Source of the DNA: Holophagaceae bacterium
Lineage (GTDB): Bacteria; Acidobacteriota; Holophagae; Holophagales; Holophagaceae
Length of the DNA: 64,000 nt
Assembly (NCBI GenBank): GCA_016710635.1
Contig: JADJVL010000008.1
Span: forward strand, 62,001 to 126,000
Direction: 5' to 3'
The notes below the pieces were generated by a model, which ran no database searches, was not told the origin of the DNA, and was given only the letters and a program-made list of their open reading frames with translations. Positions 53,568 through 61,405 of the stretch are shown here, piece by piece (position 1 is the stretch's first letter; each line of letters starts with the position of its first letter). Position numbers and translations under genes: made by a program.

Positions 53568-53908
53568 CACCGACGAAAGCCCTGCGGGGCTTCCACGTTC
53601 GTAGGTGTTGAACTTGACCTTGCCGTTGACCTTGGAAAGGCACCCTTTCAGGTCGTGGTTCGCCTGCCCTTGGCGAACCATGATCTGGAAGGGTGCAGCC
53701 AAGCGAAGCGCGGCAGGTTAGGGACCGTCTCCTTCGAAAGACTGGAATTCTGGTGGCGGAACGAAGGATCAGGAAGCCCAGTCTTCGTCCCACCGCGCCA
53801 GCCAGGCCTGGAGACAGGCATGGTTCAGGTCCCTGCCGCGCTATCGCTTGGCCGCACCGTGCTCAAGGAAGGCCAAGAGCGGGCCTCCCTTGAGCGCGGT
53901 GCCTTTTT
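53568..53908 (+). ncRNA. Large structured RNA element, no known family recognised
   Basis: The 421-base gap between the aminotransferase and M13 genes has no credible ORF but a dense set of nested inverted repeats. These are: a 5' hairpin (CACC 53568 to GGTG 53607, with AAGCCC/GGGCTT inside); a 24-bp hairpin 53641-53664 with 53672-53695 whose only three non-Watson-Crick pairs are G-U on the plus strand; a 20-bp long-range stem 53698-53717 with 53832-53852 holding one bulged A; an inner AAGACTGG/CCAGTCTT pair; and a 21-bp terminator hairpin ending in five T. Wobble bias and the T run set the plus strand. It may be an independent RNA, a 3' untranslated structure or a remnant of a mobile element. 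Confidence 0.6.
53854..53908 (+). terminator. Intrinsic terminator closing the structured element
   Basis: GCACCGTGCTCAAGGAAGGCC (53854-53874) pairs with 53882-53902 over 21 positions with one G-U pair and one A-C mismatch, loop of seven, then C and five T (53904-53908). Confidence 0.8.
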
Positions 53909-53977
53909 CAAAAGCCTCCCTGCTTCCGGGTAGTGGCATCACCTTTGGACAATCCGTGGGAATGCCTCAATGCCTCC

Positions 53978-56011
53978 CTACCAGATCGCCGGCCTCACCT
54001 CGGCGGCGCGTTTCATGGCGTCGCCTTCCGCACACCCGAAGGCCTCGTAGAACTCCGGTAGGTTGGCCAGGGGACCGTTCACCCGGTAGCGCCCCGGGGA
54101 ATGGGGATCCGTGTTGAGGCGGACCCGCAGGGCCTCATCCCGGATGCTGTTCCGCCAGACGGTCGCGTAGTTCAGGAAGAAACGCTGGGCGCCGGTGAAG
54201 CCGCCCGCCGACGGGGCCGGCTTGCCCTTCAGGCTGCGCTGCCAGGCGGCGTAGGCGATCTTCAGGCCGCCCAGGTCGCCGATGTTCTCGCCCAAAGTCA
54301 GTTTGCCGTTGACGGCCTGGTCCGGCAGGGCCTGGAAGCCGTCGAACTGCTTCACGATGAGCGCCGTGCGGGCCAGGTAGGCCTTGCGGTCCGCGTCGGT
54401 CCACCAGTTCTTCAGGTTGCCATCGGCATCGTACTGGGAGCCCGAATCGTCGAAGCCGTGGCTCATCTCATGGCCGATGACGGCGCCGATGCCACCGTAG
54501 TTCACGGCGTCGTCGGCCGCCGCGTCAAAGAAGGGCGGCTGCAGGATGCCGGCTGGGAAGACGATCTCGTTGAGGGTGGAGGAATAGTAGGCGTTCACCG
54601 TGGGCGGCGTCATCCCCCACTCCCCGCGGTCCACGGGCCGGCCCAGCTTGGCGAGATTGCGCTTCGCCTCGAAGAAGCGGGCGCGGGTGGCGTTGCCGAA
54701 ATGGTCGCCGCGGCGGATCTCCAGCTTGCCGTAGTCCCGCCACCGGTCCGGGTAGCCGATCTTGACGCCGAAGGCCGCCAGCTTGCGCTGGGCCTGGACC
54801 TTGGTTTCCGGGCTCATCCAGTCGAGGCCCTCGATGCGCTCCTTCAGGGCGGCGCGCATGTTCTCCACCATGGCGAGCATGCGGGCCTTGGCTTCGGGGG
54901 TGAAGGCCTTCTCGACGAAGAGCTGGCCCAGGGCCTCCCCGAGGGCGCCGTCAGTGGCGGCCTGGATCCGCTTCCAGCGGTCCTGGGGCTGCTCGATGCC
55001 GTTCAGCACCCGCTCGTTGAAGTCGAAGGCCTCATCCACGAAGGCCTTGGAAAGGAGCGGCGCCCCTGAGCGCACCGCGTGCCAGCGGAGGTAGATCCGC
55101 CATTCCGGCAGGGTCACCTGGTCCGCGAGGACGCCGAACTCTTTGAAGAAGCCGGGCTGGCGGACGTTCAGCTCCGCCGGGGGCGTCAGGCCGAGGGCCT
55201 TGAAGTAGCCCTTCCAGTCGAAGGCGGGGGTCAGCGCCTCGACCTCCGCGAAAGCCAGCTTGTGGTAGGTCTTCTGCGGGTCCCGATTCTCCACGCGGGT
55301 CATGGACGCCTTGGCCAGCCGGGTTTCGAGGGCCAGCACCGTTTCCGCGTGGGCCCGGGCGTCGTGGGCGTGCTCGCCCACGAGCTGCAGCATGCGGGCC
55401 ACATGGAGGAGGTACTTGGCCCGGAGCTCCTTGGACTTCGCATCGTCCTTCAGGTAGTAGTCCCGGTCCGGCAGTCCCAGTCCGCCCTGGCTCAGGATGC
55501 CGAGGGTGCGGGTGCTCTCCCGGGCGTCCTGGGCGACGATGAAATTGAAGCCCCCGCCGGCGCGCACCAGGCTCAGCTCCCCCAGCACCGCCGCCAGCTC
55601 CCGCGAACCCTTCATGGCTTCGATGCGGTCCAGCCAGGGCTTGAGCGGTGCAGCTCCCAGCTTCTCGATGGCGGCCTCGTCCATGCCGCTGGCGTAGAAG
55701 TCCGCCACCTTCTGCTCGCGGCTGCCCTTCTTCCAATCGGACTTCCGGGCCAGGGCGTCGAGTATCCCGTGGAGCACGTCCCGGTTGCGGTCCGCCAGCT
55801 GCTCGAAGCTGCCGAAGCGGCCTCGGTCCGCGGGCACCGGATGGCCCTTGATCCAGCCGCCGTTCGCGAACTGGTAGAAGTCCTCGCAGGGCTTCACGGA
55901 CCGGTCCAGGTTCGCGGGATCGAGGCCGGCCCCGGAGCCACCGGAATCGGTCTGGCCCAGCAGGGGTGCGGCGGCCAGGGCGAAGGTCACGAGCAGGCGG
56001 GGGACGGACAT
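53978..56011 (-). CDS. Secreted M13-family metallopeptidase (neprilysin/PepO-like)
   Basis: Exported zinc endopeptidase of 677 aa, the normal family length. It has a signal peptide (LLVTFALAAAPLLGQ). The N-terminal M13 domain begins with RSVKPCEDFYQFANGGWIK. The catalytic site is VIGHEMSHGFDDSG (HExxH near 513) with the third ligand in GENIGDLGGLKIAY. Substrate-side NAYYSSTLNEIVFPAGIL is also conserved. It likely cuts peptides up to about 40 residues outside the inner membrane. It ends beyond the structured element and comes 21 bases upstream of the next boundary, the GT2 gene stop being at 56033. Confidence 0.94.
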   Translation of the reverse strand: MSVPRLLVTFALAAAPLLGQTDSGGSGAGLDPANLDRSVKPCEDFYQFANGGWIKGHPVPADRGRFGSFEQLADRNRDVLHGILDALARKSDWKKGSREQKVADFYASGMDEAAIEKLGAAPLKPWLDRIEAMKGSRELAAVLGELSLVRAGGGFNFIVAQDARESTRTLGILSQGGLGLPDRDYYLKDDAKSKELRAKYLLHVARMLQLVGEHAHDARAHAETVLALETRLAKASMTRVENRDPQKTYHKLAFAEVEALTPAFDWKGYFKALGLTPPAELNVRQPGFFKEFGVLADQVTLPEWRIYLRWHAVRSGAPLLSKAFVDEAFDFNERVLNGIEQPQDRWKRIQAATDGALGEALGQLFVEKAFTPEAKARMLAMVENMRAALKERIEGLDWMSPETKVQAQRKLAAFGVKIGYPDRWRDYGKLEIRRGDHFGNATRARFFEAKRNLAKLGRPVDRGEWGMTPPTVNAYYSSTLNEIVFPAGILQPPFFDAAADDAVNYGGIGAVIGHEMSHGFDDSGSQYDADGNLKNWWTDADRKAYLARTALIVKQFDGFQALPDQAVNGKLTLGENIGDLGGLKIAYAAWQRSLKGKPAPSAGGFTGAQRFFLNYATVWRNSIRDEALRVRLNTDPHSPGRYRVNGPLANLPEFYEAFGCAEGDAMKRAAEVRPAIW

Positions 56012-56032
56012 TGAAACCTCGCTAGATGATGC

Positions 56033-56938
56033 TTAGAGCCTAGCAGCCTTCCCGCAGCCCACCGAATCGGGGTCCGGAAGCACCCGCGCCTCCTCGAGGA
56101 GCGCCCGGTGCCGCGCCACGAAGGCCATGGCCCGAGGCATCCTGCGGATCCTCCAGGCGGCCTTCACCTCCGCATGGGAGCGCCGGGCCAGGGCCAGGTC
56201 CCAGCGGAAGCGGAAGAAGGCCACCTCGGACCGGTGGATGGGCGCGAGCACGTAGGTCGCCACGGCCCGGGGCTCGAAGAGGACGCGGCAGCCCGCGTTC
56301 CAGGCCCGGAGGGCAAGATCCAGGTGCTCCCTCGAGTTCAGGGCCGGCAGGGGCCCCAGGGCCCGCAAGGCTTCGGTGCGCAGGAGGAGCGCGTGGGTTT
56401 CGAAGCGGTGCACGCGGATCCGTCCAGCCTCCTCCGGCAGGCGGCGCCGCTCGAAGATCGCGACCCGGCCGTCCGGCTCCCGCTCGAAGATGCCCAGGGT
56501 GCCGCCGCCTTCGTCCCGGTGGGGCTTGGCCTCGCCCCCCGGCGCCAGGTCTAGGGTGAGGGGTGCCACGATGTCGCAGCCGGTCTCCCGCTGGGTCGCC
56601 ACCATGCGGGCGAGGAAACCTGGCTCGATGAGCACATCGTTCTGGATCTGACAAAGCAGGGGCTCCCTAACCGACGCCAGGGCGAGGTTCAGGGCTTCCC
56701 CCGGCAGGAGCGGCCGGGGGCTTTCGATCCAGACCACCCGGGGACGACCGGCCAGGAAGGCTTCCATGGCCGCGCGGACGGGCGCCGGATAGCCGCAGTC
56801 CACGATGCGCAGGGTGAAGACCGGTCCGGTCTCGGCGCAGATCCGCCGCAGGCATTCCAGGGCCAGGCTGAACTTCTCCCGGATGACCAGGACGACGGCG
56901 AGGTCGGGAAGACCTTCAGCGGGCGAAGCGGTAGGCAT
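56033..56938 (-). CDS. Glycosyltransferase family 2-like protein
   Basis: A 301-aa soluble GT-A-fold protein. The N-terminus DLAVVLVIREKFSLALECLR lacks the classic DDGS motif, but NDVLIEPGFLARMVATQRET and the late REHLDLALRAWNAGCRVLFE match GT2 enzymes that act on rhamnan or other polysaccharides. The nucleotide-sugar and acceptor are unknown. Its start overlaps the end of the upstream glycosyltransferase gene by 23 bases, so the two are cotranscribed and probably build the same glycan. Confidence 0.72.
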   Translation of the reverse strand: MPTASPAEGLPDLAVVLVIREKFSLALECLRRICAETGPVFTLRIVDCGYPAPVRAAMEAFLAGRPRVVWIESPRPLLPGEALNLALASVREPLLCQIQNDVLIEPGFLARMVATQRETGCDIVAPLTLDLAPGGEAKPHRDEGGGTLGIFEREPDGRVAIFERRRLPEEAGRIRVHRFETHALLLRTEALRALGPLPALNSREHLDLALRAWNAGCRVLFEPRAVATYVLAPIHRSEVAFFRFRWDLALARRSHAEVKAAWRIRRMPRAMAFVARHRALLEEARVLPDPDSVGCGKAARL

Positions 56939-57839
56939 GGATGTCCCCGGTCCGACCTTCCCGGGCGGCCAGGACGGCCGTCTCGAGCCAGGGACCCGCG
57001 CGGAAGTTGATGGCCACTTCGAAGTCGTCCCGGACTTCGCCGAAAAAAGCCTGGGCCGCCTCCAGGACCTCCGCGGCCTCCGCCGCCCGTCCCCGCGCCG
57101 CCAGCAGCTCGCCCAGCACCATGCCCGAGTTCAGGCACTCCACCGGGAAGCGGTGCGAGCGGCTTTCCGCGGCGGCCCGCAGCCAAGGCTCGGCTTCGGC
57201 GGCCTCGCCGTCCTGGAAGAGGGAGTAGCCCAGGAACCAGTGGTAGCGGATCCAGTCCGGCTCGCGCTTGATGGCGCAGGCGAGGCGCTGCCGGTAGAAG
57301 CGCTTCTTCCAGGCCACGCGGCCGGGATCGGGGTGGTGCGCGACTTCCAGCCCTTCGAGCCAGCGGGCGTGGCCGCCCTTCTCGCGGATGTCGATCTGCA
57401 CGTTGTCGTGGACCAGGCCGCGCTTGTTGAAGCCCCGGCGGAAGAGGAAGAGCTTGTAGTCGTCGTAGGCCGCACCGCCGGGCAGCTCGGTCCGCCAGAG
57501 GCCGAAATAGCCTGCGACGCCAGGCTCCTCCTCCATGTCCGCCAGGCGCCGCAGGTTCGCCGCCTCCAGGCGCTCATCCGCGTCGAGGCAGAGGACCCAC
57601 GGCGTGGACAGCGCATCGAAGCCGAGGTTGCGGTGCTCGCTGTAGCAATAGCAGCGGTCTTCCGAAAGCCGCACCGGCAGGGCCTCGATGCCGTAGCGGG
57701 TGCGCAGCAGTTCCGGCGTCCCGTCGGTGCTCTCGTTGTCGAGGATCACCACCTCCGAGGCGGCTTCCAGGACGGGCTCCAGGCACTGGGAGAGCCGGGC
57801 GGCCTCGTCCTTGACGATCATGCAGAGACCGAAGCGCAT
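56916..57839 (-). CDS. Glycosyltransferase family 2 with C-terminal TPR-like region
   Basis: A 307-aa protein. The GT2 domain at residues 1-200 shows FGLCMIVKDEAARLSQCLEP, VVILDNESTDGTPELL and the metal-binding CLDADERLEA. From about 215 a helical TPR-like part follows (GYSLFQDGEAAEAEPWLRAA). This fusion (SunS-like glycosyltransferase plus TPR) is common in enzymes that modify proteins or build surface glycans. ATG 57839 (MRFGLCMIV) fits the family start; upstream in-frame starts add only Arg/Pro residues. It overlaps the next glycosyltransferase gene. Confidence 0.86.
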   Translation of the reverse strand: MRFGLCMIVKDEAARLSQCLEPVLEAASEVVILDNESTDGTPELLRTRYGIEALPVRLSEDRCYCYSEHRNLGFDALSTPWVLCLDADERLEAANLRRLADMEEEPGVAGYFGLWRTELPGGAAYDDYKLFLFRRGFNKRGLVHDNVQIDIREKGGHARWLEGLEVAHHPDPGRVAWKKRFYRQRLACAIKREPDWIRYHWFLGYSLFQDGEAAEAEPWLRAAAESRSHRFPVECLNSGMVLGELLAARGRAAEAAEVLEAAQAFFGEVRDDFEVAINFRAGPWLETAVLAAREGRTGDIHAYRFAR

Positions 57840-57957
57840 CAGCGGACCCCGCGGCCGGATCCGCATCCGCGGCGCGGTTGCGGAGGGCGGCGGTCCGAAT
57901 CCGCGGCCCTGCGCAGCGCCGAAACGCTTGCGCCGAGGGCCCTGGGGGTCGTCAAGG

Positions 57958-58128
57958 CTACTTGTTGCATCCGTCCTTGCAGCCGTTGTGGTGGTTGTGG
58001 CAGGTGCTGCAGTTCTTGTGGGTCTGCTTGCAGGCGTTGCACTTCGCGTGGTGGTCCGCGCACCACTTGCAGGGGACGCCGGCGGAGGCGAAGGCGGTGA
58101 GGGCGAAAACGGCGAGGATGGCGCGCAT
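57958..58128 (-). CDS. Tiny secreted Cys/His-rich protein
   Basis: A 56-aa product. It has a clean signal peptide (MRAILAVFALTAFASA), then about 39 residues with nine Cys and eight His in CKWCADHH, CNACKQTH, CSTCHNHH and CKDGC units. CSTCH is formally a c-type haem attachment motif; the rest looks like a metal- or cluster-binding peptide, near metallothionein style. AGGAG lies 6 bases before the ATG at 58128, which supports real translation. It diverges from another small Cys protein gene (58265), and both neighbour the ferredoxin oxidoreductase operon. No family was recognised. Confidence 0.65.
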   Translation of the reverse strand: MRAILAVFALTAFASAGVPCKWCADHHAKCNACKQTHKNCSTCHNHHNGCKDGCNK

Positions 58129-58158
58129 GGGAACTCCTGGGGGGTGGGGTTCAGTGAC

Positions 58159-58174
58159 TGTGATGACTGACACA
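58159..58174. promoter_or_regulatory. CRP-like operator between two small divergent genes
   Basis: TGTGATGACTGACACA matches the CRP consensus TGTGA-N6-TCACA at 9 of 10 half-site bases. A TTGACG (minus, about 58198-58193) upstream of the Cys/His-rich peptide gene may be its -35 element. A class III cyclase occurs at 28414. Confidence 0.35.
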
Positions 58175-58264
58175 GCCTGCGTCAAGCGGTATGGCTTCGA
58201 GGCACATCGTGACGATCCACACAGGCGCGGGACGCGATGTTTAGGAGTCCTGCAGGAGGATCCC

Positions 58265-58486
58265 ATGCTCTCCACCCACGAACAGCATGTCATCGATGCG
58301 TTGAGGGAGTTCCCGTCGGAACGGCAGATGCCCATGGCCCGGGCCTGCGCGGAGCTGCTGCGGATCACCGCCCACCACGCCAAGTGCACCGGGATCGGAC
58401 CCGACGGTTTCCCCTGCGGCACGCCGAGCGACACCTGTGAGAACTGCCACGCCCTGGTCCAGGCCTTCGAGGATCTGGCCCAGTGA
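58265..58486 (+). CDS. Small cytoplasmic protein with CxxCH motif
   Basis: A 73-aa soluble protein that I cannot assign. The first half is helical (HEQHVIDALREFPSERQMPM); the second holds HHAKCTGIGPDGFPCGTP and CENCHALVQAFEDL, four Cys and several His that could bind one metal or cluster. It has no signal peptide, so CENCH is not a haem c site unless export is missed. AGGAGG ends 5 bases before the ATG, a strong ribosome site. It lies 73 bases upstream of korA on the same strand and may belong to that operon. Confidence 0.65.
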   Translation: MLSTHEQHVIDALREFPSERQMPMARACAELLRITAHHAKCTGIGPDGFPCGTPSDTCENCHALVQAFEDLAQ

Positions 58487-58559
58487 CCCTGCCTCCAGGC
58501 AGCCCCATCCGCCGTGCCACTGCCGCGGCGCCGCGTCGTTGAACCGAGGAGCCAATACC

Positions 58560-59987
58560 ATGGCCATTTCCGCCTCCACCCGTCCGAAACCCTATCTGGA
58601 AGCCGAGTACTGCAAGGGCTGCCTGCGCTGCATCGACGCCTGCCCGAAGGACTGCATCGCCCAGGGCACGGAGATCAACCCCGCCACCGGCGTGGTGCCC
58701 GTGGTGCTGGATCTCGCGACCTGCAACGGGTGCGGCCTCTGCATCCAGGCCTGCCCCGAGCCCTACGGCCTGAGGCCCGAGAACGAACGCACCGTCGACG
58801 CCGCCGGCTTCGAGCTGGAGGATCCCGCCGCCCTCTTCGGCCCCCGGGACACCACCGCGCCCGTCCCCGTGGACATCCCGGACCGCCACCTGCCGCTGCC
58901 GGCGTCCGAGCCGCTGGTGCTCAAGGGCACCTACGCGTCCGCCCTCGGCGCGCTGCTGGCCGGCTGCCGCCACGTCTTCGGCTATCCCATCACGCCCTCC
59001 ACCGAAGGCGCCGAGCTGATGGCCAAGGTCCTGCCCAAGCTCGACGGGGCCTTCGTGCAGGCGGTGAGCGAAGTGGCCGCCGTGAACATGATGTACGGCT
59101 GCGGCGGCGCCGGCCTGCCCTGCATGACCTTCACCAGCAGTCCCGGCTTCAGCCTGATGCTCGAGGGCGTCAGCTACATGATCGGCGCCGAGCTGCCCGG
59201 CGTCTTCGTCAACATCATGCGGGGCGGCCCGGGCCTGGGGAACATCGGCCCGGAGCAGGCCGACATCAAGCTGGCCTGTCGGGGCCTCGGCCACGGCAAC
59301 ACCCAGGCCATCACCTTCGCCCCTTCGACGCCCCAGGAGATGCTGGACCTCACCCGCCTTTCCTTCGAGCTGAGCTTCAAGTACCGGAACCCCGTCGTCC
59401 TCCTCGGGGACGGCTACCTCGGCCAGATGACCGGCGTGGTGCGCCTGCCGTCCACCTTCACCAAGCCCGGCCTGCCGGCCTGGGCCGTCTGGGGCGACCG
59501 GGACCACCGGCGCAACCTCGTGAGTTCCATCCATCTCTCCGAACCGGACCTGGAGCAGCACAACCTCCACCTCCTCGGAAAATACGGCGCCATGATCCGC
59601 GACGAGCAGCGCTCGGACCTCTACCGCTGCGACGACGCCGAGATCCTCCTGGTGGCCTGCAACACGCCGGCCCGCATGGCCAAGGGCGCCGTCGAGGACC
59701 TGCGGCGGAAGGGCATCAAGGCCGGTCTCTTCCGGCCCATCACCCTGTGGCCCTTCCCCATCGACGCCCTGAAGGCCGTGCTGCCGGGCGTCAGCCGCAT
59801 CGTCGTGGTGGAGGCCAGCCCCGGCCAGCTCGAGGACGAGCTGCGCCTCGCCCTGGACCGCGCCGACGTCGCGCGCCCACCCATTGACCACGTCCAGCGC
59901 TACGGCGGCATCCTGCCCCAGCAGTTCGAGATCGTCGACAAGGTCCTGTCCTTGTGTCCCGTGCAGAGCGGCGAGGTGATGGCATGA
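58560..59987 (+). CDS. korA: 2-oxoacid:ferredoxin oxidoreductase alpha subunit with N-terminal ferredoxin domain
   Basis: Catalytic subunit of a KorAB-type enzyme that turns a 2-oxoacid (probably 2-oxoglutarate or a branched-chain oxoacid) plus CoA into acyl-CoA, CO2 and reduced ferredoxin, 475 aa. Residues 15-70 hold two 4Fe-4S motifs (Cys18, 21, 24, 28 and Cys55, 58, 61, 65), a delta-type ferredoxin domain fused to the front. The PFOR N-domain follows (FGYPITPSTEGAELMAKVLP, FTSSPGFSLMLEGVSYMIGA), then the CoA-side domain. GAGGA precedes the ATG. Its stop overlaps the next start by four bases. Confidence 0.9.
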   Translation: MAISASTRPKPYLEAEYCKGCLRCIDACPKDCIAQGTEINPATGVVPVVLDLATCNGCGLCIQACPEPYGLRPENERTVDAAGFELEDPAALFGPRDTTAPVPVDIPDRHLPLPASEPLVLKGTYASALGALLAGCRHVFGYPITPSTEGAELMAKVLPKLDGAFVQAVSEVAAVNMMYGCGGAGLPCMTFTSSPGFSLMLEGVSYMIGAELPGVFVNIMRGGPGLGNIGPEQADIKLACRGLGHGNTQAITFAPSTPQEMLDLTRLSFELSFKYRNPVVLLGDGYLGQMTGVVRLPSTFTKPGLPAWAVWGDRDHRRNLVSSIHLSEPDLEQHNLHLLGKYGAMIRDEQRSDLYRCDDAEILLVACNTPARMAKGAVEDLRRKGIKAGLFRPITLWPFPIDALKAVLPGVSRIVVVEASPGQLEDELRLALDRADVARPPIDHVQRYGGILPQQFEIVDKVLSLCPVQSGEVMA

Positions 59988-61405
59988 GCGTCTTCTACAA
60001 GCGGTTCGAGCGCCATTCCCACGGCGAAGGCCTCAAGGGCCAGTCCACCCACTACTGCGCCGGCTGCGGCCATGGCCTGGCGCACCGGGATCTCGCCGAG
60101 GTCATCGAGTCCCTGGGCATCCAGGACCGGACGATCCTCGTGAGCCCCGTGGGCTGTTCCGTCTTCGCCTACTACTACTTCGACGTGGGCAACACCCAGG
60201 CCGCCCACGGCCGGGCGCCCGCGGTGGCCATCGGCCACAAGCTGGCCAACCCCGACAGCATCGTCATCAGCTACCAGGGCGACGGCGACCTGGCCTCCAT
60301 CGGCCTGGCGGAAACCATCTCGACGGCCCAAATGGGCCTGCCCCTCACGGTCATCTTCATCAACAACGCCATCTACGGCATGACCGGCGGCCAGCTCGCG
60401 CCCACCTCCCTCATGGGGCAGAAGACCAGCACCAGCCCAGACGGCCGTTCCACCTTCATGGGCCAGCCCCTCCGGGTGGCGGAGCTCATCGCCCAGCTGG
60501 ACGGTCCCATCTATGTGGAGCGCGTGGCCCTCTATGACGCCAAGCAGCGCATCAAGGCCAAGAAGGCCATCGAGAAGGCCGTCCGCCTGCAGAAGGAAGG
60601 CCGCGGCTACACCTTCATCGAGGTCCTCGCCGAATGCCCCACCCACCTGAAGATGTCCCCTGACCAGGCGGAGAAGTGGGTGAAGGAGCACATGGAGCCC
60701 ATCTATCCCCTCGGCGTGAAGAAGGACCTCACCGTGGAGCCCTGGTGGGACCGCAAGGCCCCCAGCTTCGAGGCGGACAAGCTCCTCGCCATCATGGGCG
60801 CGGCCAACGGCGCGCCGAAGCGGTACTCCACCGGCTTCCCCACCCATCTCGGGGGCACCGACATCAGCTTCAAGTTCGCCGGTTCCGGCGGCGACGGGGC
60901 CCAGACCGCCGCGCTGCTCCTGGCCCGCGCGGCCATTTCAGAAGGCTTCGACGCCACCCACATCCCGAGCTACGGCCCCGAAAGCCGGGGCGGCACCTCC
61001 TACGCCGACGTCCATATCGCCGAGACCGAAGTGCTCAACCCCTCGGCGGCCCATCCCGATGTGCTGATCGCGTTCAACGCCCCGAGCTTGGCGAAGTTCG
61101 CCGCCACCGTGAAGGAAGGCGGAACGATCATCTACGACAGCACCGTCATCACCGAAGTGAAGAACATGCCGCCGAACCGCCGCCTGGTGGCGGTGCCCCT
61201 CACGGGCCTCGCCATGGCCCTGGAGCGTCCCATGGTCAAGAACGTCGTCGCTCTGGGGGCCCTGCAGGGCTCCACCGGCGTCCTGCCCGTGGAACGCTTC
61301 CTTGACACCCTCCGCACGGTGCTGAAGGACAAGCCCCAGCTGCTGCCCCTCAATGAGACCGCCTTCGCGGAGGGGGTCCGCCACGCCACGCCTGTCCCCG
61401 CATGA
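59984..61405 (+). CDS. korB: 2-oxoacid:ferredoxin oxidoreductase beta-gamma fusion
   Basis: A 473-aa fusion of the thiamine-diphosphate subunit and the gamma domain. Residues 1-275 are KorB: HYCAGCGHGLAHRDLAEVIE, ISYQGDGDLASIGLAE (diphosphate/Mg site) and NNAIYGMTGGQLAPTS. Residues 295-473 are KorC/PorC-like: KFAGSGGDGAQTAALLLARA, SYGPESRGGTSYADV. With the ferredoxin domain on the alpha chain, the usual four subunits are packed into two genes. Start and stop both overlap neighbours by four bases (ATGA), so the three-gene operon is tightly coupled. The symbol stands for the beta part only. Confidence 0.9.
   Translation: MSVFYKRFERHSHGEGLKGQSTHYCAGCGHGLAHRDLAEVIESLGIQDRTILVSPVGCSVFAYYYFDVGNTQAAHGRAPAVAIGHKLANPDSIVISYQGDGDLASIGLAETISTAQMGLPLTVIFINNAIYGMTGGQLAPTSLMGQKTSTSPDGRSTFMGQPLRVAELIAQLDGPIYVERVALYDAKQRIKAKKAIEKAVRLQKEGRGYTFIEVLAECPTHLKMSPDQAEKWVKEHMEPIYPLGVKKDLTVEPWWDRKAPSFEADKLLAIMGAANGAPKRYSTGFPTHLGGTDISFKFAGSGGDGAQTAALLLARAAISEGFDATHIPSYGPESRGGTSYADVHIAETEVLNPSAAHPDVLIAFNAPSLAKFAATVKEGGTIIYDSTVITEVKNMPPNRRLVAVPLTGLAMALERPMVKNVVALGALQGSTGVLPVERFLDTLRTVLKDKPQLLPLNETAFAEGVRHATPVPA

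Noticed and set aside
53570..53933. Short plus-strand open frames inside the structured element
   Set aside because: They lack ribosome sites and recognisable domains, and their sequence is dominated by the inverted repeats.
58018..58060. CSTCH in the small secreted protein as proof of a cytochrome c
   Set aside because: One CxxCH in a 39-residue Cys/His-rich peptide can arise by composition. No axial ligand context or fold of usual size is seen, so only a metal-binding peptide is claimed.
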